64,000 nt of DNA from UBA8949 sp942493365 (GCA_942493365.1 OW818697.1:868001-932000); one strand, 5' to 3'; counted from the stretch's first letter, positions 42,385 through 51,103 are shown. Notes: a model not told the origin generated them from the sequence alone. Translations and numbers: made by a program.

Positions 42385-45300
42385 TCAATACCCGCGTTTT
42401 TTCCGAATTATCAGGAAAATGATCAGACCAGCTGCCAGGATGATCACGACAATGATAATAATCCACAGGTAGGCTGGCAGAGTGCCACCAGTCTGTTCGA
42501 TCTGAAGATCAAACAAACCAATCGGAATTTCCTGATCATTGATGGTGGTGAACTGCAGCTTGCCGTTGACATCCAATTCAGCTGCAAAAACCTGCATCTC
42601 AACGGTGTCGGATCCGTTCAGATAGACAACGGTACCATTCTTGGACTGAATGGCAGTTGTGCCTTCCGGCAGATCTTTAACGTTGATGGTAATGGTAAAA
42701 ATTCCAGTCGCTTCATTTTTGTCAATATTGTTAGGGGTGATGTTGATCGCTGTCACCGAGGTGGTCGTTTCCTCGGGTGTCGTACTCGGTGTCGTGGTCG
42801 TCTCAGTCGTGACCGTTTCAGTCGGGGTCGGTGCCGGGGTCGGCGTCGGGGTCGGCGTCGTAGACGTCATGACCGGGGTCGTCTCAGTTGGCGCTGTCGG
42901 GGTCGGGGTCGGGGTCGGTGTCGGCGTGGTGATCGGCACAGCGCTGGTCGTGACATCCAGTTTGGCTGAGATGGCTGAAGCCTGGTGCGTCGCGGTTTCT
43001 TTCACACGTTGATAGCAATCATAGGCCGTACTGCTGGACAAACCCGAAAAAATGGGGCTGTCCTGCCAGGTGCCGGTGGCAGGCGCGCCGTTGGCGACGA
43101 GCAGGTATTGATAACCGGCGACGGTCAGCAGCGTAATTTTGACTGTTGTTTTGCTGGCAAGGACGGGTGTTGCGCCGGTTGCTGGTGTGCTCTCGGCTTT
43201 GGTGACAACAGCAGTCGCGTTGCTGGACAGGGATCCGGTCTCAACACTGCTGCTGATTTCGACCTTGATCGTCGCGCCGATGTCGTTGGCAGTCAGGGTA
43301 TAGGATGAAGCGGTGGCACCATCAATCGGCGAACTGCCGCGCAGCCAGCAGTAGAAGAGCGTGCCGGAATTGTTTCCTTCAGCCAGCGTCGCAGTCAGGG
43401 TGCTGCCATAAGTGGTTGTGCCGCTAATGGCGGCCGTACCGGTCAGGACCGGAGCGACCCACTTGGCATAGAGGGTGCGATTTATCGAGACAGCGGTGTC
43501 AAAGTCCCAGGGCGTTTCACAGGCGGCTTCGGTGTACCACCCGGCGAAGGTGTAGACGCCGCGGGTCGGATCTTCGGGGGCCGGGATGGGCGCGACGGTG
43601 TAGTTGCAGATCGCATCGACGCTGCTGCCGCCCTGGCTGTCGAAGGTGACGGTATTGAAGAAATGTGCCGACCAGGCATAGACCGGACCAGCATATTCCG
43701 GATCCGAGCCAACCCAGCTGATTTCAAGCTCGGGTTCGGTGCTCAGGATAGCCGTATCGCTGTTCCACCAATTGATGAAGGGGACGTCAGCATTGGCCTG
43801 CACGGCGTTGAAGAGGATGGTTCCGAAATTGTTTGAAGCGTTGACATACCCACCGAACGCTCTCAAATCGAATTGATGAGCCCAAAACGAGACCTTGAGG
43901 ATCGTGAGCGGATTGCCTGCCGTTTTTAGAACGTCCAGTTCCGTGACAGCCCAAAGGTCCAGCGAACTCAGTAGATTGCCGCGTACATCCAGAACATACA
44001 GCGCGGTGTTGGTCGACAAATCAAGGGCGGTGATCTGATTGAAACTGCAATTCAGACCGCCCAGCTGGGTGTTGGTGCTCAAGTTCAGGGCGCTAAGATT
44101 ATTGCCGCCGCAATATAAGTATTCCAGATCGGTCAGTTCACTGACATTCAGTACAGTCAGGTTGTTTACACTGCATTCAATGTCGATGAGCGCGTTTGCG
44201 CCATTGACCGTCAACGAAGTCAATTCGTTCACAGCACACTGTAATTGCAACAGGTTTACACAGGTGCTGACATCCAGCGTCTGCAGACTGTTGTTGTTGG
44301 CATACAAGTATTCGAGCGACGGGATGGCGCTAAAGTCGATTGTCGTCAGGGCATTGCCGCTGCAGCAAAGGGTTTCCAACATCGTATTGCCGCTCAACGT
44401 CAGGTTTGTGAGCAGGTTGTTTTGAATGTTGAGAATGGTCAGTGCGCTGTCGCCGCTGACATCAACCGCGGTCAGGCGATTATCGTAGCAGGACAGATTA
44501 ATGAGCGCCGTGGCGTCGCTGATATCCAAAGTGCCTTGCATGCCTTCGGTCGCGACCCCCATCACTTGCTCAAATGGTTTGGTCCAGCTGATGACTTCAA
44601 TCCGCTTCGGACTGCTGGCGCTCCAGGTCAAGCCGGGCCAGGTGGTCGGGTCAGCTGAGAGATAGCCGGCATCCAAGAATTCACCGTTGGACTTGGCAGG
44701 GTTGACCGAGGTCAGATCGAGAAAGTCTTGTATCTTTTCAAAATCATTATCGTAATAGCCATCTTGATTGAGATCACCGGGGGTGACACCCTCTGCGATG
44801 GTCACTGTGGCAGGCGTGCCGGCGTTCAGGCCGGCGGCCGCTTTATAGCGAACATCGTAATTTCCCGCGGCCAGGCCGGTTGTTTCGGTTGCCATGCAGG
44901 TTGTATAAGAACCGCTGGCAGAAGGTTTATATTCCATGGTTGTCGCCGTACCGGTTATTTTGCCGTCGCTGGCGCCAAAAACCGAAGGAGCGGTTCCGGC
45001 CAGCCCGGCCGGAGCGGCCTGATCGGCATTGGCGCGTGTGACATAAAGGGTATATACCCGCCGCGATTTGCCGACTTCAGTTTCGATCACCGTGATCGTT
45101 TTGGAAATGCCTGCGGACAATGCGATCGAAGCTGAAGGCTGGCCACTGATAACTGTGACAGTGCCCAACGTGGTTCCAGCGACGGTGATCGTGCCGGCAC
45201 CAACCGGCGTGATGGTCAGACTGGCGATAGCGTTGGGCACGGTCAGGCCGCTGTAGGTGTAGGTACTGCCGACAAAACTGTAGCCGGTCACGGCTGTACT

Positions 45301-46347
45301 GAAGGTCAGACTGACCAGGTCGGCCGAATACGGCGCTGGCTCGACATCGTTGAAAATTGTGAAGCCGGTCGAAGCGGGCACGACAAAGTCTGCGCCGCCT
45401 GCGCCAGCGGTGTGCTGATACAAATCAAACCCGGCAAAGAAAAGATACCAGGTGTCTTGGGTTGCCGTCATGGCGACCGATCCGGTGCCCCAATAGGCCT
45501 GAATCCAGCCACCCGAGGAGTTGTCAGACTTTTTGCGCATCTCCGCGCCGGTGTGCATTTCCAAGGTGTTTTTGAGATTGGCCATCATAACACGCGCGGT
45601 ACTGGCTGCTTCGAGTGACCCGCTGGCTGTTTGGATCGCAGGCACATCAAGACCCATCGCGGCCGCATTGACCGTGGCCGCAGCCATGATGGTGATGATA
45701 CCGCCGGTGCCTTCGCGTCCGCCGCCGATGCCAGCGCCAAAATCACCGCCAGCCCGAGCATTGATCGTGCCGCTGTTAATGATGACCGTGCCGCAGCCGA
45801 TGCCGGTGCCGATGTTGTTCATGGGGTCAACCATAACAAAGCCGCCGCCAATACCCGCGCCGTAGAAACCGCCGGTGGCATTGAGTGTGCCAGCGCCAGC
45901 CAGGGTGACCGAACTGCCGGTCGGAACCTGCAGACCGGCCATGTATGCGCCGCTGGTCAGGACGTTGGTACCGTTCAGCGTCAGGCTGACCTCGGCGTTG
46001 TTCCTCAGGTCAAAGGCGCATTCGTTTTCGTCGTAGGTCACAATGCTGATGCTGCTCAGGGTCACGCTGGCGGTAACACCGTCAACAGCAACCTGATAAT
46101 TGTTGGTGTTTGACCCAATAATCGTGATCATCTGCGTATCGGCAAAATCCGCCGTCGTGATCGACGCCCCATAGGTCACTTTTAGCGTGTTGGCCGTTGA
46201 TCCAGCCTCAACGAGGATGCTGCCCTCGCTGATGTCAAAGGTATAGGCGCCCGGATTGCTGGCCGCATACGATGAGCTAATCATGCCAAACGTCGTCATA
46301 ACCAGGAAGATAACCAGAATAAGACTGATCGCTCTATTTTTTTTCAT
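42385..46347 (-). CDS. giant modular surface protein with leucine-rich repeats
   Basis: A 1320-residue exported protein. Order of parts: signal peptide (AISLILVIFLVMTTFGMI); beta-helix-like region (about 100-250, SLTLNGTNVLTSGAYMAG); cadherin-like unit (about 345-445); a single dockerin-like calcium loop (GDLNQDGYYDNDFEKI); and 21-residue leucine-rich repeats (about 600-830, for example LTNLTLSGNTMLETLCCSGN). An InlB-type B repeat (VTFDSQGGSSVDAI...YAKWV), an Ig-like unit, a Thr/Pro linker and a C-terminal membrane helix with a basic tail (LIIFLIIRKKRGY) follow. ATG 46347 follows AGGAG. An adhesion or matrix role is likely; the exact partner is unknown. Confidence 0.85.
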   Translation of the reverse strand: MKKNRAISLILVIFLVMTTFGMISSSYAASNPGAYTFDISEGSILVEAGSTANTLKVTYGASITTADFADTQMITIIGSNTNNYQVAVDGVTASVTLSSISIVTYDENECAFDLRNNAEVSLTLNGTNVLTSGAYMAGLQVPTGSSVTLAGAGTLNATGGFYGAGIGGGFVMVDPMNNIGTGIGCGTVIINSGTINARAGGDFGAGIGGGREGTGGIITIMAAATVNAAAMGLDVPAIQTASGSLEAASTARVMMANLKNTLEMHTGAEMRKKSDNSSGGWIQAYWGTGSVAMTATQDTWYLFFAGFDLYQHTAGAGGADFVVPASTGFTIFNDVEPAPYSADLVSLTFSTAVTGYSFVGSTYTYSGLTVPNAIASLTITPVGAGTITVAGTTLGTVTVISGQPSASIALSAGISKTITVIETEVGKSRRVYTLYVTRANADQAAPAGLAGTAPSVFGASDGKITGTATTMEYKPSASGSYTTCMATETTGLAAGNYDVRYKAAAGLNAGTPATVTIAEGVTPGDLNQDGYYDNDFEKIQDFLDLTSVNPAKSNGEFLDAGYLSADPTTWPGLTWSASSPKRIEVISWTKPFEQVMGVATEGMQGTLDISDATALINLSCYDNRLTAVDVSGDSALTILNIQNNLLTNLTLSGNTMLETLCCSGNALTTIDFSAIPSLEYLYANNNSLQTLDVSTCVNLLQLQCAVNELTSLTVNGANALIDIECSVNNLTVLNVSELTDLEYLYCGGNNLSALNLSTNTQLGGLNCSFNQITALDLSTNTALYVLDVRGNLLSSLDLWAVTELDVLKTAGNPLTILKVSFWAHQFDLRAFGGYVNASNNFGTILFNAVQANADVPFINWWNSDTAILSTEPELEISWVGSDPEYAGPVYAWSAHFFNTVTFDSQGGSSVDAICNYTVAPIPAPEDPTRGVYTFAGWYTEAACETPWDFDTAVSINRTLYAKWVAPVLTGTAAISGTTTYGSTLTATLAEGNNSGTLFYCWLRGSSPIDGATASSYTLTANDIGATIKVEISSSVETGSLSSNATAVVTKAESTPATGATPVLASKTTVKITLLTVAGYQYLLVANGAPATGTWQDSPIFSGLSSSTAYDCYQRVKETATHQASAISAKLDVTTSAVPITTPTPTPTPTPTAPTETTPVMTSTTPTPTPTPAPTPTETVTTETTTTPSTTPEETTTSVTAINITPNNIDKNEATGIFTITINVKDLPEGTTAIQSKNGTVVYLNGSDTVEMQVFAAELDVNGKLQFTTINDQEIPIGLFDLQIEQTGGTLPAYLWIIIIVVIILAAGLIIFLIIRKKRGY

Positions 46348-46458
46348 CGCTTTTTTCTCCTGCATTTTATAATTCAGAATTCTTTACTAGAACTATCGTT
46401 GAGATCGCCAGAAAATTGAGCACTAAATTGGGTTTTATTGTACCACGAATCAAGGTCC

Positions 46459-46478
46459 GTGACAAATTGTGACAAATT
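46459..46478. repeat. two tandem 10-bp direct repeats before a SigD-like promoter
   Basis: GTGACAAATT is repeated twice back to back, ending 13 bases before the TAAA box of the putative SigD promoter. One helical turn per unit suits binding of a regulator. Confidence 0.5.
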
Positions 46479-46491
46479 TTGAAAAAAGTTC

Positions 46492-46519
46492 TAAAGTTTT
46501 GGACAATCCTGCCCGATAG
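46492..46519 (+). promoter_or_regulatory. SigD/FliA-like promoter
   Basis: TAAAGTTT starting at 46492 and CCCGATAG at 46512-46519, with 16 bases between TAAA and the -10 element, resemble the SigD consensus TAAA-N15-GCCGATAT. It is placed about 40 bases before the GTG of the next gene. No sigma-A promoter of similar quality was seen there. Confidence 0.5.
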
Positions 46520-46560
46520 TCTTATTGTCAGCAATGGGACATGATTAGGAGGTGGTGCCC

Positions 46561-47721
46561 GTGAAAATCGAAACAGCAGCTATCAACATGAACAGTCAGA
46601 TCATTACCAAGATCGAAAACAGCGAGTCGACCCAGACTCGTTTCTGGCTCGGCGAGCGGCCGAAATTTGAAATACCGGATACTGTCGACGGCGGCACATC
46701 ACCGGTCGTTCCATTTGCCGCCGAAGAAATGCCGACCGCCAGCCCCTCCGTGGCGCTGAGCGCCGATCAGTTCGACATCTCCCAGCAAGGCCTGGAATTT
46801 TCTTACAGCATGCCTCCGGTTAAGGCCGATGGTGTTTCTCAGCCTGGTGAGGTGAAATACGAGATCAGCAACGAAGATCAAATCAAGATCAAGCTCATTG
46901 AAGATTTCCTGCGCCGACTGACCGGCAACAAAGTTGATTTGCATGTGCCAATTAAAATCAAGGTCCAGCGCGTGGTCGCCGACGAAACTCAAACCATCGA
47001 CTCGACATCACAAGCGGAGCAGAGCAGTCAGGTTCAGGCTGACGGCTCAGTTGGCTGGGGTCTGGAAATTGATGGCACACAAACTACCAGCGAAACGGCC
47101 AGCTTCAGTTTCTCGTCCAATGGTGTCGTCAAAACAGCTGACGGCCAGGAAATCAGCTTTGACCTTTCGGTGCAGGCCAGCCGCCAGTTTATGGAGAGCA
47201 CATCGTTTCGCCTGCGCGCTGGTGATGCCGTTGTAAAAGACCCGCTGATCATCAGCTTGAACGGCAAACTGCCCGAGCTGGCAATCGACAAGATCAGTTT
47301 CGACCTGGACTCTGACGGGACCACCGATCAGATTTCGCGCTTGATTGAAGGCAACGGTTATCTGGCGCTCGATTACAACAACGATAAAAAGGTCAACAGC
47401 GGCTTTGAGCTGTTTGGCACCAAAAGCGGCAGCGGCTTTGCCGACCTCCGCCTGTTTGATGAAGACGGCAACCAGTGGATCGACGAAAAAGACCCGGTTT
47501 TTGATAAACTGCGCATCTGGGAGCAAAAAGCCGACGGCACCAGCACCCTCATGGCGCTGGGCGAAAAGGGCATCGGCGCGCTTTATCTGGGTCACATGAC
47601 CAGCGTTTTTGACATTAAAACCAACACCAACGATTTGCAGGGCCGCGTGCAGAGCAGCGGCATCTTCCTATGGGAAAGCGGCCAGGCTGGCTCAATGCAC
47701 CAGTTGGATCTGGTTTTGTGA
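46561..47721 (+). CDS. protein with EF-hand-like calcium loops, unknown function
   Basis: A 386-residue protein without signal peptide or membrane helix. The middle (about 60-230) is beta-rich and unassigned. The last third carries calcium-type loops: DLDSDGTTDQISRL, DYNNDKKVNSGFELFG and FDEDGNQWIDEKDPVFDKLRIW. This combination is common in bacterial proteins of unknown role, often annotated as VCBS or hemolysin-like. GTG 46561 follows AGGAGGTGG at 46547-46555; GTG codons at 46552 and 46555 lie inside that site. A SigD-like promoter upstream hints at a link to motility-type regulation. Confidence 0.72.
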   Translation: MKIETAAINMNSQIITKIENSESTQTRFWLGERPKFEIPDTVDGGTSPVVPFAAEEMPTASPSVALSADQFDISQQGLEFSYSMPPVKADGVSQPGEVKYEISNEDQIKIKLIEDFLRRLTGNKVDLHVPIKIKVQRVVADETQTIDSTSQAEQSSQVQADGSVGWGLEIDGTQTTSETASFSFSSNGVVKTADGQEISFDLSVQASRQFMESTSFRLRAGDAVVKDPLIISLNGKLPELAIDKISFDLDSDGTTDQISRLIEGNGYLALDYNNDKKVNSGFELFGTKSGSGFADLRLFDEDGNQWIDEKDPVFDKLRIWEQKADGTSTLMALGEKGIGALYLGHMTSVFDIKTNTNDLQGRVQSSGIFLWESGQAGSMHQLDLVL

Positions 47722-48088
47722 ACGAACAGAAAAGCTAAAAGCGAAAAACGAAAAGTGGCGGAATGTTAATCCTTGATCCATTGAAATGGCTTGAGTCTCG
47801 TGAAGCCTGACGAGCATGCTGTAATGTGAACGCTGACAATTTTGTCAAACACTTTAATTTGGATAATACAAGTATTAATTCCTCAGTTTTTCGTTTTTAG
47901 CTTTTACCTGTTACCTGTTACCTGTTAGCTTTTACCTGTTACCTGTTACCTGTTAGCTTTTACCTGTCACCTGTTACCTTTTACCTGTTACCTGTTAGCT
48001 GTCACAAATTATTGTTGAATAATTCTATGTTTATTGGTAAAATTTCTGAAGTATCAACATATTATTAAATGTGAAAGGTGATATTGAG
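47722..48088. other. repeat-rich intergenic region without a gene
   Basis: No gene is supported in these 367 bases. The stretch starts with TAAAAGCGAAAAACGAAAAG (47739-47758), shares that motif with 49045-49063, and contains a heptamer tandem array from 47904. The ribosome site GAAAGGTGA before 48089 closes it. Confidence 0.6.
47904..48001. repeat. heptamer tandem array (TTACCTG)
   Basis: Fourteen consecutive 7-base units, mostly TTACCTG, with TTAGCTT or similar at every fourth place in the first half, giving a 28-base higher-order period. Other variants are TCACCTG, TTACCTT and TTAGCTG. Confidence 0.85.
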
Positions 48089-49039
48089 ATGGGATCAGCA
48101 CTAACCAAGATGGCAGAGGTTTATTCACTCAAAGAGGCACAAGGACTCATTTATGGCGAAATTGAAGGTTTCCTGACGACCGTATCTGACAGCGCAATTG
48201 TCAGAAAAATGTCAATCAGTGTGATCATGCCGGATGATAATACCAAGAATATGGTATACGGTGCCTTAAGCGATCCAAAGATCACCAACAAATATTATCT
48301 CCAAACCATCAATTTTACCGAAAAATTTATTAATCTTGAATTTGCCAAAAATCCGGGTGTCGCCAAAAAGATCGACGAGTTTATCGCCTGGTATTTTCCG
48401 CTGTTGAGAAACGCTGGCGTTAAGGGCGCCTCGTTGTGCCCTGCTTGCCAGCAAAGCCTGGAAGGATCGGTCAAAGTTTATAAACTGATCAACAATAAAG
48501 CCGTCGCCTATCATAGCACTTGTGTCGCCAAAGTCACCGATGCCATCACGGAGTCCAATGAAGCCAACAAAGCCGAAAAGGCCAACCTTGGCCGCGGACT
48601 GGTCGGTGCCTTGCTTGGCGCCATCGTTGGGGCCATTCCCTGGGCTATCGTCTATGCCCTCGGCTATTTTGTTGGCTGGCTGGGCCTGATTATCGGGGTG
48701 GCGGCGTTTTTCGGCTACAAGCTGTTTGGCGGCAGGGTCAAGAAGGTGACGGTTGTCGTTCTGATTGTTGCTGTAATCGTTGGTGTTTTAGCCGGCGAAT
48801 TTCTGGGTGTCTGGATACAGACAGCTTATGAATTCAGCAAGCAGGGCCTCGAAATCCCGTTTTTTGACATTCCGGGGATGATCATTGATCTACTGTCCAA
48901 TGACAGTGAAGCGATGTCAAACGTATTCAAAGATGTAGCTTTAGGACTCGTTTTTGCTGCGCTCGGTGCTTACGGTGTGATCAGGAATGTCTTCAAGCAA
49001 AGCAAAGAGCAAACCGTGACCATTGCTGATCCTGAGTAA
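48089..49039 (+). CDS. membrane protein with treble-clef-like Cys/His motif
   Basis: A 316-residue protein of unknown function. The N-terminal 120 residues are soluble. A possible zinc site follows (SLCPACQQSLEGS then AYHSTC, about 119-150). Three or four membrane helices come next (about 175-260; GRGLVGALLGAIVGAIPWAI and VTVVVLIVAVIVGVLAGEFL), with a last one near the C-terminus (LGLVFAALGAYGVI). ATG 48089 has GAAAGGTGA seven bases upstream, whereas GTG 48071 has none. Inverted 19-base repeats flank the gene at 47888-47906 and 49045-49063. Confidence 0.7.
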   Translation: MGSALTKMAEVYSLKEAQGLIYGEIEGFLTTVSDSAIVRKMSISVIMPDDNTKNMVYGALSDPKITNKYYLQTINFTEKFINLEFAKNPGVAKKIDEFIAWYFPLLRNAGVKGASLCPACQQSLEGSVKVYKLINNKAVAYHSTCVAKVTDAITESNEANKAEKANLGRGLVGALLGAIVGAIPWAIVYALGYFVGWLGLIIGVAAFFGYKLFGGRVKKVTVVVLIVAVIVGVLAGEFLGVWIQTAYEFSKQGLEIPFFDIPGMIIDLLSNDSEAMSNVFKDVALGLVFAALGAYGVIRNVFKQSKEQTVTIADPE

Positions 49040-49334
49040 GTAGCTAAAAGCTAAAAACGAAAAGTGACGGTAACCGGACAGGTGCGCAAGCGCCTGTCCG
49101 GTTATTACGATCTAAATCTAGATGATTGCCTTCTCTGCTTTTCCATAAAAATACTCGGGCAGGCGCTTGCGCATCTGCCCGAGTACATAAGTTGTTCGTT
49201 GTTCGTTGTTAGTTTTTCGCTCAAAGCGGCCGCAGGCGGCTTTGACTTGTTCGTTTTTCGCTCAAAGCGGCCGCAGGCGGCTTTGACTTGTTCGTTTTTC
49301 GCTCAAAGCCGGCCGCAGGCGGCTTTGTTACCTG
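49040..49334. other. hairpin and tandem-repeat intergenic region without a gene
   Basis: No gene is supported. A 19-base repeat partner lies at 49045-49063. Two long hairpins are at 49073-49102 (13-pair stem with one wobble, GCAA loop) and 49152-49185 (11 perfect outer pairs). They share an inverted 18-base core with one difference. A 41-base tandem repeat follows, and a heptamer unit is again present near 49328. Confidence 0.65.
49212..49327. repeat. 41-bp tandem repeat, about three units
   Basis: Units begin at 49212, 49253 and 49294 with GTTTTTCGCTCAAAGC. Each contains a CAAAGC...GCTTTG stem of six to seven pairs around a GC-rich loop. The third unit has one extra C. Confidence 0.85.
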
Positions 49335-49751
49335 TCACAAGACCCCTTCCACCGTCAGAATGTGAACAAGTACGGCGAACGGCAGCAATGCCGCAATGGT
49401 CCGATGGGCGTAAAGCCAGGGCCCGCTTTTCTTTTGGCGGACAAATGTACCGTAAGCCCCCAGGAATCCCAGCAGAATCAGCAAACCGGCAGCGATCAGT
49501 CCGGTGATATAAAAGCCCCAGACCAAATACTGGACGATGAAATGCGCGATCAGGAGCAAGGTTGTCGCCAGAGCGAAATAGCGATGGTATTTGACGATGA
49601 CGCGCATGAACGTTGTATATCTTTTGCGCATAGTCGAATCCGCTGGCTTTTTGCTGATAATTTTTCGGTTGATCAGCTTGACGAAATAATTCAGGACGGT
49701 CAGGGCATAGCCGGTTAAAACCAGCCAACCGAGTAATCTGCCTACAGTCAT
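49335..49751 (-). CDS. small four-helix membrane protein, probable diheme cytochrome b
   Basis: A 138-residue protein with four predicted membrane helices. Two of them carry histidine pairs exactly 14 residues apart: H56 and H70 (KYHRYFA...LIAHFIV), and H116 and H130 (LYAHRTI...VLVHIL). That spacing is the usual way to hold two b-type hemes across the membrane, as in cytochrome b561-like proteins, so electron transfer is likely. AGAGG precedes the ATG. It begins 13 bases after the cupredoxin gene on the same strand, so the two should act together. No known family was matched with certainty. Confidence 0.7.
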   Translation of the reverse strand: MTVGRLLGWLVLTGYALTVLNYFVKLINRKIISKKPADSTMRKRYTTFMRVIVKYHRYFALATTLLLIAHFIVQYLVWGFYITGLIAAGLLILLGFLGAYGTFVRQKKSGPWLYAHRTIAALLPFAVLVHILTVEGVL

Positions 49752-49764
49752 AGAAACCTCTCAA

Positions 49765-50100
49765 TCACTCAACGATAATGGTGCCTTTCATTGAAGGGTG
49801 GACCCCGCAGATGTATTCAAAGGTTCCCGCTGTGTCAAATGTAAAGGAAAATGTTCCACCCAACGGCATGCGGGGCGAGGCAAACGCATCACCTTTGACA
49901 TCGTGACCGGCCGTATCATTGTTGGTCCAGGTGACGGTGGTACCGACTTCGATGGTGAGTGTTTTGGGATTGAAGGCGAAACCTTCAATGCTGACGGCCG
50001 TGCCGGTAGCTGCTGTTGCCGGTGAAGATACGCAAGCGGTAAGAACCAAGGGGAGAACCAGAAGGGCTGCCAACATCAGAACAATCAATTTCGTTTTCAT
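49765..50100 (-). CDS. cupredoxin lipoprotein
   Basis: A 111-residue blue-copper-type protein with a lipoprotein signal (lipobox LTAC, Cys23). The mature domain is one plastocyanin-like sandwich with a complete copper set: H66 (AGHDVKG), C98 and H101 (YICGVHP) and M104. It should carry electrons on the outer face of the membrane. GAAAGGAAGG precedes the ATG. It is followed at once by a small membrane protein with two histidine pairs. A copper redox carrier is unusual beside otherwise anaerobic genes. Confidence 0.88.
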   Translation of the reverse strand: MKTKLIVLMLAALLVLPLVLTACVSSPATAATGTAVSIEGFAFNPKTLTIEVGTTVTWTNNDTAGHDVKGDAFASPRMPLGGTFSFTFDTAGTFEYICGVHPSMKGTIIVE

Positions 50101-50182
50101 ATCGAGCCTTCCTTTCGTCTATGGATGCTTAAAAGTATAGACCTGTTCAGCCATCTTAAGAACAGTCATACGTTACGAAAAC

Positions 50183-51103
50183 TCACTCATGTTTAAATGC
50201 AGCATCAGCAACGGCAATCTGCGCGCCAACGCGAGCGTTATTGTAGACCAGTTGGAGATTGGCCTCCAGGCTGGCACCCTGCGTTTTCTCGACAATTTTG
50301 GCGAGCAGGAACGGTGTAATGTCTTTGCCACGAATGCCCTGGCGACGGCTGTCTTCGATGGCCTGATCAATGATGCCGTTGATGTAAGCAGGGTCCATCG
50401 AATGCTCGGCTGGGATGGGGTTGACGACCAGTACGCCGCCGGTCAGACCCAGTTCATTTTTGACGCGAACCATGGCTGCGACTTCGGCGGCGCTGTCAGC
50501 GCGCAACTGAAGCAGACAGCCGCTGGTGCGGGTGTAGAAAGCAGGCAGCTCATCGGTCTGATAGCCAATGACTGGCACGCCCTTGGTTTCCAGGTATTCC
50601 ATGGTGCGCGGCAGGTCGAGAATGGCTTTGGCTCCGGCGCAGATGACCGTGACCGGAGTTATCGCCAGTTCGTCCAGATCGGCGGAAACATCCATGGTTT
50701 CCTCGAAGCTGCGATGGACGCCGCCGAGGCCGCCGGTAACGAAGAACCGGATGCCGGCTATGTGGGCACAAATCATGGTTGAGGCCACGGTCGCCGCCCC
50801 GATCTGACGCTTGGCGATAACACTGGCAATGTCGCGGCGCGAGACCTTGACGGCGTGGCTCGATGTCGCCAGCACCTCGAGGTCGGCAGCGGTCAGGCCG
50901 ATTTTAATCTTGCCATCCATGATGGCAATGGTGGCCGGCACCGCGCCGTTTTCGCGGACGATGGCCTCGACCTTGTTGGCCATCTCGACGTTCTGCGGGT
51001 AGGGCATACCGTGCGAAATGATGGTTGACTCCAAGGCCACGACGGGCCGACCGGCAGCCAGAGCTGCGGCCACTTCAGGCAGAATACTTAAATATTTGTT
51101 CAT
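50183..51103 (-). CDS. psuG: pseudouridine-5'-phosphate glycosidase
   Basis: A 306-residue enzyme that splits pseudouridine 5'-phosphate into uracil and ribose 5-phosphate. Family blocks are VVALESTIISHGMPYP (about 20-35), GLTAADLEVLA, FVTGGLGGVHR and PVIGYQTDELPAFYTR, with VNPIPAEHSMD near 235. ATG 51103 overlaps the psuK stop by one base; a TTG just before it is the alternative, and both share the GGAGG site. With psuK it forms the complete pseudouridine breakdown pair. Confidence 0.94.
   Translation of the reverse strand: MNKYLSILPEVAAALAAGRPVVALESTIISHGMPYPQNVEMANKVEAIVRENGAVPATIAIMDGKIKIGLTAADLEVLATSSHAVKVSRRDIASVIAKRQIGAATVASTMICAHIAGIRFFVTGGLGGVHRSFEETMDVSADLDELAITPVTVICAGAKAILDLPRTMEYLETKGVPVIGYQTDELPAFYTRTSGCLLQLRADSAAEVAAMVRVKNELGLTGGVLVVNPIPAEHSMDPAYINGIIDQAIEDSRRQGIRGKDITPFLLAKIVEKTQGASLEANLQLVYNNARVGAQIAVADAAFKHE

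Noticed and set aside
42770..42945. GC-rich direct repeats that look like a regulatory array
   Set aside because: They encode the Thr/Pro linker of the surface protein, so the repeat comes from repeated codons.
47904..48001. Possible CRISPR array
   Set aside because: Units are 7 bases with no spacers, and there are no cas genes in the window.
49212..49327. Possible short CRISPR array from 41-bp units
   Set aside because: Units are directly adjacent with no variable spacer between them.
49064..49507. A 147-codon plus-strand frame after the unknown membrane gene
   Set aside because: It is translated from hairpins and the 41-bp tandem repeat and overlaps the diheme cytochrome gene; no ribosome site.
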